Assembly: GCF_018987235.1 (NCBI RefSeq)
Contig: NZ_CP072197.1
Location: forward strand, 1,674,001 to 1,738,000
Source of the DNA: Lactobacillus crispatus
GTDB taxonomy: Bacteria; Bacillota; Bacilli; Lactobacillales; Lactobacillaceae
Reading direction: 5' to 3'
DNA length: 64,000 nucleotides
The notes below the pieces were generated by a model, which saw nothing but the letters and a program-made list of their open reading frames with translations, ran no database searches and was not told the origin of the DNA. How positions within the stretch are numbered: position 1 is the first letter of the stretch; the number at the start of each line of letters is the position of its first letter. Shown one piece after another: positions 38,551 through 47,709 of this stretch. Position numbers and translations under genes: made by a program.

Positions 38551-38564
38551 CACAAGCGCTTTCA
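38551..38564. promoter_or_regulatory. cre-like CcpA site before regulator gene
   Basis: On the minus strand TGAAAGCGCTTGTG agrees with TGWAARCGYTWNCW at 12 of 14 positions. It lies between the PTS permease stop (38567) and the regulator. Confidence 0.45.
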
Positions 38565-38566
38565 GA

Positions 38567-40447
38567 TTATAGCAATTGTTTCATTTGATCAACAACTTGA
38601 TCGGCATCCAATCCGACAACGATGTCAACCTCGTTGTTATCTTTATGTTGTACTTCGTAAGAATCTGCGATCTTCTTGAATTCTGAATCTGGAGCGACCT
38701 TCTTAGGATCAACGACATGAGTTCTTACTCTAGTTGAGCAAGCAATGACATCTTGAATGTTGGAGTCACCACCAAGCAAGTCAACGATACCAGTAGCTCT
38801 TTCAATATAAGGATTATCTTGTTCAGTTGATACCTTAGCGTCGCCACCTTGTTGTTGCATTAAAGTGTTCATTTCATCAAGAACTTGAGGTACGTCCAAA
38901 CCTACGATAACTTGGATAGCCTTACCGTGGTGTACGACATTGACAGCCTTGTTTGCTTTAAATGCGGCATCTGAAGCAACTTTATTTGGATCGGCAACAG
39001 ATACACGTAATCTAGTAGCACATGAACTCAATTCTGTAATGTTTGAAGGACCACCTAATAATTCAAGGTAAGCAGTTGCTCTTTCAATGTAAGGGTCATT
39101 AGCGTCCTTACCAGCAGCTTCTGCAGCCTTCTTAGCCTTGTATTCTTTCTTTGAAAGAAGGTGAACATCTTGATCATCGGCTTCACGACCTGGAGTAATG
39201 TAGTTGAACTTCTCGATCATGATCTTGAAGACGAAGTAAGTGATAATACCGAAGATAATACCAACGATAAATTCCATGACGTAGGTCTTCCAGTGGTTTT
39301 GCCAAAGTGGAATCCAGTTCATTGAAGCGATACCGATCGCACCATCTGACATGAATCCTCTTAAACCAAAGGCCCACATAACTGTGTTCATCGTGGCTGA
39401 CAATACTGAGTAAACTACCCAAAGAACTGGAGCAGCAAACAAATAAGTAAAGTCGATAGGTTCAGTAATACCAGCTAATACTGAGGTTAAAGCAGCTGGG
39501 ATAAGCAAAGCTGAAGTTTGCTTCTTCTTGTTCTTCTTAGCAGTTGCGTAGAAGGCAAGACAGATAAATGGTACTAAGAATACCTTTTCGTTACCGTAAA
39601 GTTGGAATCCTTCAACTGAAGCGATTTGTGAAAGTGGTTTAGTACTTGCAGCGTATTCAGCAAGGTGTTTCAACCAGTATGGTTGCAAACCGCCGGCAAC
39701 AACGGCTGGACCGAATTGGAATGGAATGTATACCAAGTGGTGAAGACCAGTAGGAATCAATACACGGTTCAAGAATTGGTAAATCCAAACACCGATAAAT
39801 CCACTATCTACGATGAAGTGTTGCATGCTGGTGATACCCATTTGAACTTTTGGCCAGCCCCAGCAGGTAATGAGTGCTAAAGGAATCATTACGAAGAATG
39901 CTAAAGCGTAGACATAAGTTGAACCTTGGAAAGTACCAAGCCAGTCTGGCAACTTCTTGTCAAAGTACTTGTTGTGTAGCCATACAACAATCAAAGCAAC
40001 AACCAAGGCACCTAAGATACTAGTGTCAAGAGTCTTGATACCAGCAATGTTAGTTAAACCGTGGTTAGTAGCGTTAGCAACAATTTGAATCTTGTCAAAG
40101 TTAGGAATACCAAATGCTGCACCCCAGTGGGTAAGCATTGCACCGATGAAGTAGTTGTAAGTCAAGTAAGCAATAACTGCTTCCATGGCTGCTCTACCTC
40201 TAGCCTTGTTGGCTAAACCGATTGGCAAACCTACAGTAAACAAAATACCTTCTTGGTTGAACACTGTCCAACCACCAGCTGAAATTGTGTCCCAAACTGA
40301 ATTCCATGTAGTTCCCGGGTTGGCAATTGAACCAAACAGAGTCGGGTTATTGAACAAACTACCTAAAGCTACGACAATACCCGCAAACGAGAACAGCATA
40401 ACTGGGACGAACATAGCGGCCCCAAACCGCTGTATTTTCTGCATCAT
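38567..40447 (-). CDS. PTS permease IIC-IIB-IIB, glucose/alpha-glucoside family
   Basis: The 626-residue fusion begins with a membrane IIC domain (about 10-420, with HHLVYIPFQFGP and AGITEPIDFTYLF) of the glucose/maltose superfamily. It is followed by two tandem IIB domains, each starting NPYIERAT or NDPYIERAT with LLGG-SNI. The phospho-Cys are C476 in SSCATRLRV and C570 in IACSTRVRT. One IIB is usual; two with both Cys intact is uncommon. Substrate is probably an alpha-glucoside or glucose-like sugar. It opens the operon with the RpiR regulator, a membrane protein and IIA. Confidence 0.92.
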   Translation of the reverse strand: MMQKIQRFGAAMFVPVMLFSFAGIVVALGSLFNNPTLFGSIANPGTTWNSVWDTISAGGWTVFNQEGILFTVGLPIGLANKARGRAAMEAVIAYLTYNYFIGAMLTHWGAAFGIPNFDKIQIVANATNHGLTNIAGIKTLDTSILGALVVALIVVWLHNKYFDKKLPDWLGTFQGSTYVYALAFFVMIPLALITCWGWPKVQMGITSMQHFIVDSGFIGVWIYQFLNRVLIPTGLHHLVYIPFQFGPAVVAGGLQPYWLKHLAEYAASTKPLSQIASVEGFQLYGNEKVFLVPFICLAFYATAKKNKKKQTSALLIPAALTSVLAGITEPIDFTYLFAAPVLWVVYSVLSATMNTVMWAFGLRGFMSDGAIGIASMNWIPLWQNHWKTYVMEFIVGIIFGIITYFVFKIMIEKFNYITPGREADDQDVHLLSKKEYKAKKAAEAAGKDANDPYIERATAYLELLGGPSNITELSSCATRLRVSVADPNKVASDAAFKANKAVNVVHHGKAIQVIVGLDVPQVLDEMNTLMQQQGGDAKVSTEQDNPYIERATGIVDLLGGDSNIQDVIACSTRVRTHVVDPKKVAPDSEFKKIADSYEVQHKDNNEVDIVVGLDADQVVDQMKQLL

Positions 40448-40703
40448 AATCGTTTACCTCTGAAGAAAAAAATTAAATCAATAACTTATTCTTACATCTA
40501 CACCTGCATCTACATCTTTATTTCATCAGATCAAGTCAACCGCAAGGTGCTCATACAATTGACTTTTGCCATTTGTGCTTCACACAAATATTTACTCCTC
40601 AAAAATGTTTTAAGATAAAACGTCCAGTTGATATCAAATTCTGAACTTAACTCTATCTTAGTAGCTAGCTTACATTTTTATTTATACCATAGTTTTAAGC
40701 TAA

Positions 40704-40717
40704 TGTAAGCGTTTTTT
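40704..40717. promoter_or_regulatory. cre-like CcpA site upstream of PTS operon
   Basis: TGTAAGCGTTTTTT matches the CcpA consensus at 13 of 14 positions. It fits glucose repression of the PTS locus. Confidence 0.5.
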
Positions 40718-40752
40718 AAAACTATGACTTATTGTTTCATAAAGTTAAGATG

Positions 40753-40770
40753 ATATTTCATTTCATGAAA
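40753..40770. repeat. Operator-like direct repeat, copy 1
   Basis: ATATTTCATTTCATGAAA, containing the palindrome TTTCATGAAA, is identical to the copy at 40929-40946, starting 176 bp away. Likely binding site of the RpiR-type regulator. Confidence 0.6.
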
Positions 40771-40928
40771 TTTATTTCAGCCCTTCAATGATGTATATAC
40801 CAATATTTATACCCCCTTTATTTTGCTTGTCGCGCCTATGTTTAATCATTTACTTTACATACAAAAATAACATGTCAATAAATATGCTATAGACATTCTC
40901 TATTTATACACATAAAATCCTCTGCAAT

Positions 40929-40946
40929 ATATTTCATTTCATGAAA
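40929..40946. repeat. Operator-like direct repeat, copy 2
   Basis: Second perfect copy of the 18-bp repeat at 40753-40770. Confidence 0.6.
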
Positions 40947-41057
40947 CGAAACAAGTGATAAAACCTTTTTCCTTTCCAAGATGAACTACTTTGCTTACTG
41001 AAATAACACAAAGTCTGGCATAATTAACGGTAAGTTAAATGCACAGGAGGAATTATT

Positions 41058-41864
41058 ATGACAATCAAATTTATTGCACTTGATACCGATGGTACCTTGC
41101 TTAATTCAACAGGTAAGATTTTGCCCAGTACAAAAAAGGCAGTTAAAACAGCTTTAGACCAAGGAATAAAAGTTGCTTTATGTTCTGGTCGGCCAATCGC
41201 AGGATTAAAACATTTTATGGACGAATTAGGAATTATTGGACCTGATCAATATGCTATCACTCTTAATGGCGCAATTACCCGCACAGCAGATGGCAAGATA
41301 ATGACTAAAGATCTAGTTTCTAATCGACTTTATCGTAAAATGTATGCTTTTGCTAACGAGCATCATTTACCTTTTAACGTTGTTTCCCCTGATTCAAAAA
41401 TAATTACAGGAGATCATGATGTTGATTTAATGGTTTATACTCAAGCTTACGAAAATAGTGCGACTTTATACATTAGAGAGCCAGATGAATTGCCTAGTGA
41501 TTTTGAAATTGCTAAAGGTTGTTTTGCCACTAAAGCTAAGTTGTTAGACCAATGGGAGGATAAAATTCGCCAAGAATTTGGGCAAGAGCTGTATATTGTT
41601 CGTGCCGACGATTGCTTCTTAGAGCTACTTCACCCTAATGTTAATAAAGGAACCGGATTAAAAGAATTAACTGAAAAACTTGGCATTACTCCAGAAGAGG
41701 TCATGGCAATTGGAGACGAAAGAAATGATATTACCATGTTTGACTTTGCTGGAACAGCTGTTTGCATGGGTAATGGCTCCGAAGAAGCGAAAAAGCATGC
41801 TGATTATGTTACCACTTCAAATGACGAAGATGGCATCAGCAATGCTTTTGAGAAATTTTTATAA
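41058..41864 (+). CDS. HAD phosphatase, Cof/YidA subfamily
   Basis: The 268-residue hydrolase has the nucleophile motif ALDTDGTLLNS (first Asp D8), motif III Lys in NKGTGLKEL and motif IV GDERNDITMFDFAG, with a C2-type cap. It dephosphorylates small sugar phosphates. Divergent from the PTS operon, it could relieve sugar-phosphate stress; that is inference. A strong AGGAGG precedes the ATG. Confidence 0.93.
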   Translation: MTIKFIALDTDGTLLNSTGKILPSTKKAVKTALDQGIKVALCSGRPIAGLKHFMDELGIIGPDQYAITLNGAITRTADGKIMTKDLVSNRLYRKMYAFANEHHLPFNVVSPDSKIITGDHDVDLMVYTQAYENSATLYIREPDELPSDFEIAKGCFATKAKLLDQWEDKIRQEFGQELYIVRADDCFLELLHPNVNKGTGLKELTEKLGITPEEVMAIGDERNDITMFDFAGTAVCMGNGSEEAKKHADYVTTSNDEDGISNAFEKFL

Positions 41865-41871
41865 TCAACCT

Positions 41872-41918
41872 AAAACAAGTATCTGAGAAGTGATTAATCT
41901 TTCCTAGATACTTGTTTT
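41872..41918. terminator. Bidirectional terminator
   Basis: A 13-bp stem, AAAACAAGTATCT with AGATACTTGTTTT, lies between the convergent HAD and patatin genes. Confidence 0.85.
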
Positions 41919-41919
41919 A

Positions 41920-42786
41920 TTATTTGTTCAAATATTCACGCAAAGTTGGCAAAATTTTCTCCGCCTCAACTCGTCCGCCCTCATACACTCGTCGCATCTC
42001 TTTTTTATCTGTTTCTAAAGTGCCAATTTCAAGCGGAAACGGTGGACGAATAATAAACGCCTTGCCAGCTTCTTCATCCTTTTCCATTTGGTCAAGCACT
42101 GCGTTATAATCCTCAGCTCTAGTAGCCAATTTTTTTACTACTGCAGGGTATTTCCTTAAAATTACTTTTTCCAGTGGATAGAGCTTACTCTGCTTTTTGC
42201 GATAAGACTTCGGCTGTGTAGCAATGACTACCTTTTTATCACAGTTTTGCTGCTCTAAAAAATCATACGGAATTGAATCAGATACACCGCCATCAAAGTA
42301 ATAATGCCCATGAATTGCAACTGGATGAGCAAAAAATGGAATCGACGACGAGGCTCTAATCCACTCTAAGTCAACATAACCTGCATCATGTAATTGATGA
42401 TAAACCGGCTCACCTGTTGCAGCATCAGTTGCAACACACCAAAAGTCCATTGGATTAGTCATAAATTTTTCTTTATCAAAAACATCCAACTTATCAGGCA
42501 AAATATGGTAACAAAAGTTAGCCGCATACAAATTGCCTGACCGCCGCCATGACTTCCAACTAGCATAATATGGTTTCCCCGCAAAGCGCATGTTGTAGCG
42601 CAATACTCTTCCCTTTTGCTCCGACTTCAAGTTTACGCCAAAGGCAGCACCGGCTGAAACGCCAATTGCTAAATCAAAGGTTATGTCATTTTCTAAAAAC
42701 GCATCAATTACGCCAGCTGTAAACAGCCCACGCATTGCTCCACCTTCAAGTACTAACCCACTTTTCATATTTTCCCTCTTTATCAA
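41920..42786 (-). CDS. Patatin-like phospholipase
   Basis: The 288-residue protein has the oxyanion loop GGAMRGLFTAGV (about 15-26), nucleophile motif GVSAGAAFG (Ser about 44) and catalytic Asp in FDGGVSDSIPY. This Ser-Asp dyad hydrolyses acyl esters. YjjU/RssA-like bacterial proteins have unclear physiological substrates. No signal peptide. Confidence 0.9.
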   Translation of the reverse strand: MIKRENMKSGLVLEGGAMRGLFTAGVIDAFLENDITFDLAIGVSAGAAFGVNLKSEQKGRVLRYNMRFAGKPYYASWKSWRRSGNLYAANFCYHILPDKLDVFDKEKFMTNPMDFWCVATDAATGEPVYHQLHDAGYVDLEWIRASSSIPFFAHPVAIHGHYYFDGGVSDSIPYDFLEQQNCDKKVVIATQPKSYRKKQSKLYPLEKVILRKYPAVVKKLATRAEDYNAVLDQMEKDEEAGKAFIIRPPFPLEIGTLETDKKEMRRVYEGGRVEAEKILPTLREYLNK

Positions 42787-42816
42787 AAAAAGACCTACGC
42801 TTTTCGCATAGGTCTA
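42785..42816 (-). terminator. Terminator of phosphoketolase gene
   Basis: Arms AGACCTACGC and GCATAGGTCT with one mismatch, followed by a minus-strand T-run. Confidence 0.8.
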
Positions 42817-42835
42817 ATTTATTCTTATTTTAATT

Positions 42836-45235
42836 TTACTTCAAGCCCGACCATTGCCATTCAGTTACTTCTGGCATATCCTTACCATTGTCACGAATGT
42901 ATTGATGGTGCTTTTCAAGCAAGTCATCCATGTGACTTATGAAGTCCGCATTCTTGCCCTTCAAAGCTGGGATGCTTTCTACGGCATCCTTAGCTAGGTC
43001 AAAGCGATCAAGATGATTCAATACCCGCATGTCAAATGGGGTAGTAATATCACCATTTTCTTCATAGCAGTGAATATGAACATTGTAGCGCTTGCGAGCA
43101 AACCAGATGGATTCCATCATGCTCTTGTAGCCATGCCATGCAAAGATTACTGGCACATCCTTAGGGAATAATCTGTCAAATTCTTCAGTTGAAAGACCAT
43201 TCTTGTTGTCCTTAGGATCCATGAGCTTCATGACGTCAACTACGTTAATGTAGCGAATCTTCAAATCTGGGAACTTCTTGTGCAAGATATCGATTGCGGC
43301 TAAAGTTTCAATAGTTGGTTCAGTTTCAGTTGAAGCAAAGACAACGTCTGGCTTAACGCCCTTATCAGTTGAAGCCCAGTCAATGTAGCTTAAGCCCTTG
43401 TCAACCAACTTTTGTGCTTCTTCAATTGAGAACCATTGTGGACGAGGCTGCTTAGAAGTTACCAAGACATTGATGCATTCTCTGTCTTGCAGTGCCTTGT
43501 TGCCCACTGCCAAAAGCGTATTAGTGTCTGATGGCAAGTATTCATGAACAAGATCTGGACGGTTCTTTTCATACAAGTGAGTCAAGATACCTGGATCTTG
43601 GTGAGTGTAACCATTGTGGTCTTGTTGGAATACAGTTGAAGTTGCGACAAAGTTAAGTGATGGATAATCATGACGCCAGTATTGTTCCTTAGCTTTTCTT
43701 AACCACTTCATGTGTTGCGTGAGCATGGAGTCAACTACTCGGCCAAAGGCTTCATAAGTAGCGAAGAAGCCATGACGACCAGTCAAAACATAGCCTTCAA
43801 GGAAGCCCTCATCTTGGTGTTCTGACAATTGTGAGTCAATCACACGGCCACTTGGAGCCAGGTTTTCATCATTTGGTTCATGAACTTCTGGTTCCCATTG
43901 GCGCTTTTGATCATCAAGTAATTGGAACAAGCGGTTTGATTTAGATTCATCTGGACCAAAGCCGCGGAAAGTAGTTGGGTTGAGCTTAGCAACTTCATCC
44001 AAGTACTTAGCCCATTCAACCATGTCTTGGGCTTCAACTGAACCTGGCTTGTCAAACTTCAAAGCAAATTTGCGGTAGTCTGGCAAGTTAAGCCGCTTAG
44101 GATCAAGACCACCGTTAGTGATTGGGTTCATGGCCATTCTATGTTCACCCTTAGCAGTGTTTTCAGTTACGATTTCCTTAGGTGAACCGTCTTCATTAAA
44201 CAATTCTTCCGGCTTGTAGCTTTCCAGCCAATCAGTAAGCATATCAACGTGTTTCATATTGCCTTGAGCAACTGGAATTGGAATTTGGTGAGCCCGGAAT
44301 GAATTTTCAATTGGGTTGCCATCCAAGTCCTTCTTTGGACCAGTCCAGCCCTTAGGGCATTGGAAAATAATCAGTGGCCAATGTGGCAAGGTAGCATCAT
44401 TGTTTTCACGGGCATGCTTTTGAATAGCCTTGATTTCTTCAATGACTTCATCCATGGTCTTAGCCATTTCTTCGTGAACCTGCATTGGGTCCTTTTCACC
44501 GTCAAAACGGCCGCCCTTAAAGACTGAAACAAAGTGAGGATCCCAACCCATGCCGCGGAAGTATTCGGTTAATTCTTGATCGCTCATGCGAGAAACAATG
44601 GTTGGGTTAGAAATCTTAAAGCCGTTGATTTGCAAGATTGGCAGAACTGCACCATCTTTAATTGGGTTAATGAACTTGTCACTAAACCATGAAGCAGCTA
44701 AGGGACCAGTTTCAGCTTCACCATCACCAATTTCAACAGCGGCAATAACATCTGGATTATCCAAAACAGCACCAGTACCGTGTGAAAGTGAGTAGCCTAA
44801 TTCCCCACCTTCATGAATTGAACCTGGAGTTTCAGGAGCAGCGTGAGAAGCAACACCACCTGGGAAACTAAAGCGTTTGAATAGCTTAGCCATCCCCTTT
44901 TCGTCCTGGGTAATCTCTGGGTAACGTTCAGTATATGAACCATCAAGATATGAGTTAGAAACCATTACCTGACCACCGTGACCTGAACCCTCAATATAAA
45001 ACATGTTCAAGTCATACTTCTTAAGCACACGATTCAAGTGAGCATAGATAAAGTTTTGTGGTGCAATCGTGCCCCAGTGACCAATTGGCTTAGGCTTAAC
45101 GTCTTCTGCCACCAACGGAGTCTTGAGAAGCGGATTCTTCATCAAGAACAATTGACCAACTGACAAGTAGTTGGCTGCGCGCCAATATGCATCAACGCTC
45201 TTTAAATAGTCTTTTGAGTCATAATCAACTGCCAT
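42836..45235 (-). CDS. xfp: Phosphoketolase
   Basis: The 799-residue thiamine diphosphate enzyme cleaves xylulose-5-phosphate (and possibly fructose-6-phosphate) to acetyl phosphate and glyceraldehyde-3-phosphate. ThDP-binding [28 protein letters not shown] and a C-terminal [13 protein letters not shown] are diagnostic. A frame extends upstream to 45274, but AAAGGAG sits 6 bases before the ATG at 45235 ([11 protein letters not shown]), the conserved start. It supports pentose use in an otherwise mainly homofermentative group. Confidence 0.96.
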   Translation of the reverse strand: MAVDYDSKDYLKSVDAYWRAANYLSVGQLFLMKNPLLKTPLVAEDVKPKPIGHWGTIAPQNFIYAHLNRVLKKYDLNMFYIEGSGHGGQVMVSNSYLDGSYTERYPEITQDEKGMAKLFKRFSFPGGVASHAAPETPGSIHEGGELGYSLSHGTGAVLDNPDVIAAVEIGDGEAETGPLAASWFSDKFINPIKDGAVLPILQINGFKISNPTIVSRMSDQELTEYFRGMGWDPHFVSVFKGGRFDGEKDPMQVHEEMAKTMDEVIEEIKAIQKHARENNDATLPHWPLIIFQCPKGWTGPKKDLDGNPIENSFRAHQIPIPVAQGNMKHVDMLTDWLESYKPEELFNEDGSPKEIVTENTAKGEHRMAMNPITNGGLDPKRLNLPDYRKFALKFDKPGSVEAQDMVEWAKYLDEVAKLNPTTFRGFGPDESKSNRLFQLLDDQKRQWEPEVHEPNDENLAPSGRVIDSQLSEHQDEGFLEGYVLTGRHGFFATYEAFGRVVDSMLTQHMKWLRKAKEQYWRHDYPSLNFVATSTVFQQDHNGYTHQDPGILTHLYEKNRPDLVHEYLPSDTNTLLAVGNKALQDRECINVLVTSKQPRPQWFSIEEAQKLVDKGLSYIDWASTDKGVKPDVVFASTETEPTIETLAAIDILHKKFPDLKIRYINVVDVMKLMDPKDNKNGLSTEEFDRLFPKDVPVIFAWHGYKSMMESIWFARKRYNVHIHCYEENGDITTPFDMRVLNHLDRFDLAKDAVESIPALKGKNADFISHMDDLLEKHHQYIRDNGKDMPEVTEWQWSGLK

Positions 45236-45296
45236 CTTATTCTCCTTTGAGCATTTAAGAGTGCTCTTGTTCATTTGTTCTTTTGTTTACACTTAT

Positions 45297-45324
45297 ATCA
45301 TACCAAATTATCTAAAAAGTTCAA
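45297..45324 (-). promoter_or_regulatory. Promoter of xfp
   Basis: Minus-strand TTGAAC (45319-45324), a 16-bp spacer and TATGAT (45297-45302) lie about 60 bp upstream of the ATG. Confidence 0.65.
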
Positions 45325-45425
45325 CTATTTTTATAATTGGATCCTACCAATTTAAAAAATAAGTATTTAATTTAAAATTGCATCCCTTTTTTGTTGCTAT
45401 ATCAACCTTTTAATGCTTTGATATA

Positions 45426-45447
45426 AGTATTTAATTGCTTAAATACT
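45426..45447. promoter_or_regulatory. Operator-like dyad between xfp and DeoR-type gene
   Basis: Arms AGTATTTAA and TTAAATACT around a 4-base centre. A related half-sequence AAGTATTTAATT occurs about 65 bp to the left, and ACTGA/TCAGT arms occur at 45476-45490. Candidate binding sites of the DeoR-type regulator. Confidence 0.45.
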
Positions 45448-45535
45448 GATAAGTACAGATAAACAAATATCAAATACTGACATAATCAGTGCAAAATTAT
45501 TCATTCATGTTAAATTACTAAATGGAGGGCATGAG

Positions 45536-46300
45536 ATGACCCAAGAAGAAAGATTAATACAAATTAAACAGTTACTTGAAAAAAAGCACCAATTATCAAC
45601 TAGACAGATTGCAGCTCACTTCAATGTATCATTTGATACGGCAAGACGAGATGTAATTCATCTAACTGAAACTGGTCAAGCAATTAGAGTTCATGGTGGT
45701 TTGATGGAAATTAATTGCAACAGCGTACCTGATTTTTTAGCAAGAAATCAAGTACAATCACCGGTTAAGATGAAAATGGCTAGAATGGCAAAGAGATTTG
45801 TTCATCCAGGTCAATGTGATTTCATCGGTTCATCAACTACGTTAAAGCAGCTCTGTCCAATGCTTAATGGTATTGACATGCAGATCGTCACGAATTCAAT
45901 CGACAACGCATTAAGCTTATTAGCAACAGAAATCCCATCAGTCAGATTGTTGGGCGGCGTTATCAACAAAAAGCAGCGTTTCATTTATTCTGAAACAGCA
46001 TTAGAAATATTGCGTCAAATCCATTTCAATACTGCATTTATTGGTGGATCTCGAATCAGAGATGACGGCGTATATACACCAAGCATGGCTGATTCCAAAA
46101 TTATCGAAACCGCCGCTAGTCGCGCTAATCAAGTTGTATTAGTTGCCGAAAAATATAAATTTACTAATCAATCCTCTTCGCCATACATGTCTGTCCCCCT
46201 CAATCAGATCGATGTCCTTATTACCGACACCCCATTGCCTGAGGAATTAAAGCATCATTTTAATCCAAAAACGCAAATTATACCTGTTTTAAAGGAGTGA
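45536..46300 (+). CDS. DeoR-family transcriptional regulator
   Basis: The 254-residue repressor-type protein has an N-terminal helix-turn-helix (about 18-45: LSTRQIAAHFNVSFDTARRDV) and a sugar-phosphate-sensing DeoRC domain (about 75-235, VTNSIDNALSLL and AFIGGSRIRDDG). It is divergent from xfp and may control it and the gene behind it. The inducer is unknown. Confidence 0.9.
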   Translation: MTQEERLIQIKQLLEKKHQLSTRQIAAHFNVSFDTARRDVIHLTETGQAIRVHGGLMEINCNSVPDFLARNQVQSPVKMKMARMAKRFVHPGQCDFIGSSTTLKQLCPMLNGIDMQIVTNSIDNALSLLATEIPSVRLLGGVINKKQRFIYSETALEILRQIHFNTAFIGGSRIRDDGVYTPSMADSKIIETAASRANQVVLVAEKYKFTNQSSSPYMSVPLNQIDVLITDTPLPEELKHHFNPKTQIIPVLKE

Positions 46301-46305
46301 TAGTT

Positions 46306-46665
46306 ATGTTCAGTCTCTTTAACCAAAAGAAACAAAGCGAAAGTCGTGAAGTATACCAAGATTTGAGGCATTTTTATAATAGTTTTTTTAGCAATATCTA
46401 CAATGAAATGAATATTGGTCGCTATCGGCAGATTCGCGATGCAATTGGGCTTGTTCTTAATAAGTTCGACAGTGGTGATCATCCTCTTGAATACACTAGC
46501 AAATTGGTCATGTATATTCAGGCTCGAGTTGCCATGAATCACCTGCATCTAACTCATGAACAGCAAGACCTAATGAAAAAGCTAAGTGACGCTACCAAAT
46601 ATGTAAATCTTTCTTATGTTTATCTGAGTCCGCTCACTTCGGTAGAACAATTTGTTAATATTTAA
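46306..46665 (+). CDS. Small helical protein, possibly immunity-like
   Basis: The 119-residue, all-helical soluble protein follows the DeoR gene by 5 bp. A GTG at 46297 is possible, but AAAGGAG ends 8 bases before the ATG at 46306, so that start is preferred. The four-helix style with a variable C-terminus recalls enterocin A-type bacteriocin immunity proteins. The resemblance is weak and no bacteriocin gene is adjacent. Confidence 0.5.
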   Translation: MFSLFNQKKQSESREVYQDLRHFYNSFFSNIYNEMNIGRYRQIRDAIGLVLNKFDSGDHPLEYTSKLVMYIQARVAMNHLHLTHEQQDLMKKLSDATKYVNLSYVYLSPLTSVEQFVNI

Positions 46666-46704
46666 GTGTATCTAGAACCTGCTCTAGATGAAAAAATGAA
46701 TCCA

Positions 46705-46738
46705 AAAAGACCGAGTAGCTGATCTGCTCGGCCTTTTT
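46705..46738 (+). terminator. Terminator of DeoR operon
   Basis: Stem GACCGAG/CTCGGCC with an A-run before and T-run after. Confidence 0.75.
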
Positions 46739-46786
46739 ATGCAATAATATTGTTAAAAGATATAGATTTTTTCAAAGGAAATAATT

Positions 46787-47614
46787 ATGACAAAATTACC
46801 ATTCAAAGTTGTTGCTGTCGATATGGATGGCACTTTCATGCATGATGATCAAACTTTCGATCACAAGCGCTTTGACCGCATCTTAACAGAATTACACAAA
46901 AAGGGGATTCACTTTATCGTTTCAAGTGGGCGCCCTTATACCAGATTACGCAAAGATTTTGCTGGCTTTTTAAACCGAATCGACATGATTGCTGACAATG
47001 GCTCGCTTTTGCTTCAAGATAATCAAATTATTAGCACTCATTTGCTCACTTATAAAACAACCTTAGATCTAATAAGTTTTATCAAAGAGCATTATTCCAA
47101 GAGTTCAATTATTGTCACTGGGATCAACAATTCATATACAACTATTAATGCTTCTCCTAGTTTTAAGCAGACGATGAACTTCTATTACCCCGATCGAATT
47201 GAAGTTACTGATTTAGCAGCGGCTATCAATCCGCAGGATATGATTACTAAAATCACCTTAAGTTATCAATATGATTTTTCCGCGGAATTAGAAAAAGAAT
47301 TCAACCAAACCCATGCCGAGAAGATTCACTGTACTTCTAGTGGTTTCGGTTTGCTTGATATTGTGCCTTACAGCGTTAATAAAGGGAGCGCTCTAAAATA
47401 CTTCTTACGCTATTTTGGTGCTAAACCCAATGAATTAATTGCCTTTGGCGACGGAATGAATGATGCTGAGATGTTAAAACTAGCCGGTTACAGTTATGCG
47501 ATGGCTAATGCAGAAGATCAAGTTAAGAAAATCGCCAAGTATGAGGCCCCGAATAACAATGATGATGGGGTTTTAGAGGTGCTTGATTCATATTTAGCTA
47601 AAGTAGAGAAATAA
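46787..47614 (+). CDS. HAD phosphatase, Cof subfamily
   Basis: The 275-residue hydrolase has VAVDMDGTFMHDD (nucleophile D12), SSGRPYTRL, Lys in NKGSALKYF and GDGMNDAEMLK. It is a paralogue of the gene at 41058-41864 with a different cap sequence. Substrate unknown. Confidence 0.92.
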   Translation: MTKLPFKVVAVDMDGTFMHDDQTFDHKRFDRILTELHKKGIHFIVSSGRPYTRLRKDFAGFLNRIDMIADNGSLLLQDNQIISTHLLTYKTTLDLISFIKEHYSKSSIIVTGINNSYTTINASPSFKQTMNFYYPDRIEVTDLAAAINPQDMITKITLSYQYDFSAELEKEFNQTHAEKIHCTSSGFGLLDIVPYSVNKGSALKYFLRYFGAKPNELIAFGDGMNDAEMLKLAGYSYAMANAEDQVKKIAKYEAPNNNDDGVLEVLDSYLAKVEK

Positions 47615-47653
47615 TAATTACTGTAAACTAAAACCGTCTGAATGAGCAAAATA

Positions 47654-47709
47654 AAAAAGTAGCCAAGTTTTCTTAAACTAATTGACTTAAGAAAACACAG
47701 CTACTTTTT
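47654..47709. terminator. Bidirectional terminator
   Basis: Nested arms AAAAAGTAGC/GCTACTTTTT and TTTTCTTAA/TTAAGAAAA lie between the convergent HAD and GntR genes. Confidence 0.8.

Larger units (their letters stand above)
40448..41057. promoter_or_regulatory. 610-bp divergent regulatory region, PTS operon and HAD gene
   Basis: This gene-free stretch separates the PTS operon (minus) from a HAD phosphatase gene (plus). It holds a cre-like site (40704-40717) and two perfect copies of an 18-bp palindrome-containing repeat (40753-40770 and 40929-40946). A plausible plus-strand promoter (TTACTG near 40995, CATAAT near 41019) serves the HAD gene. No further gene is evident. Confidence 0.6.
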
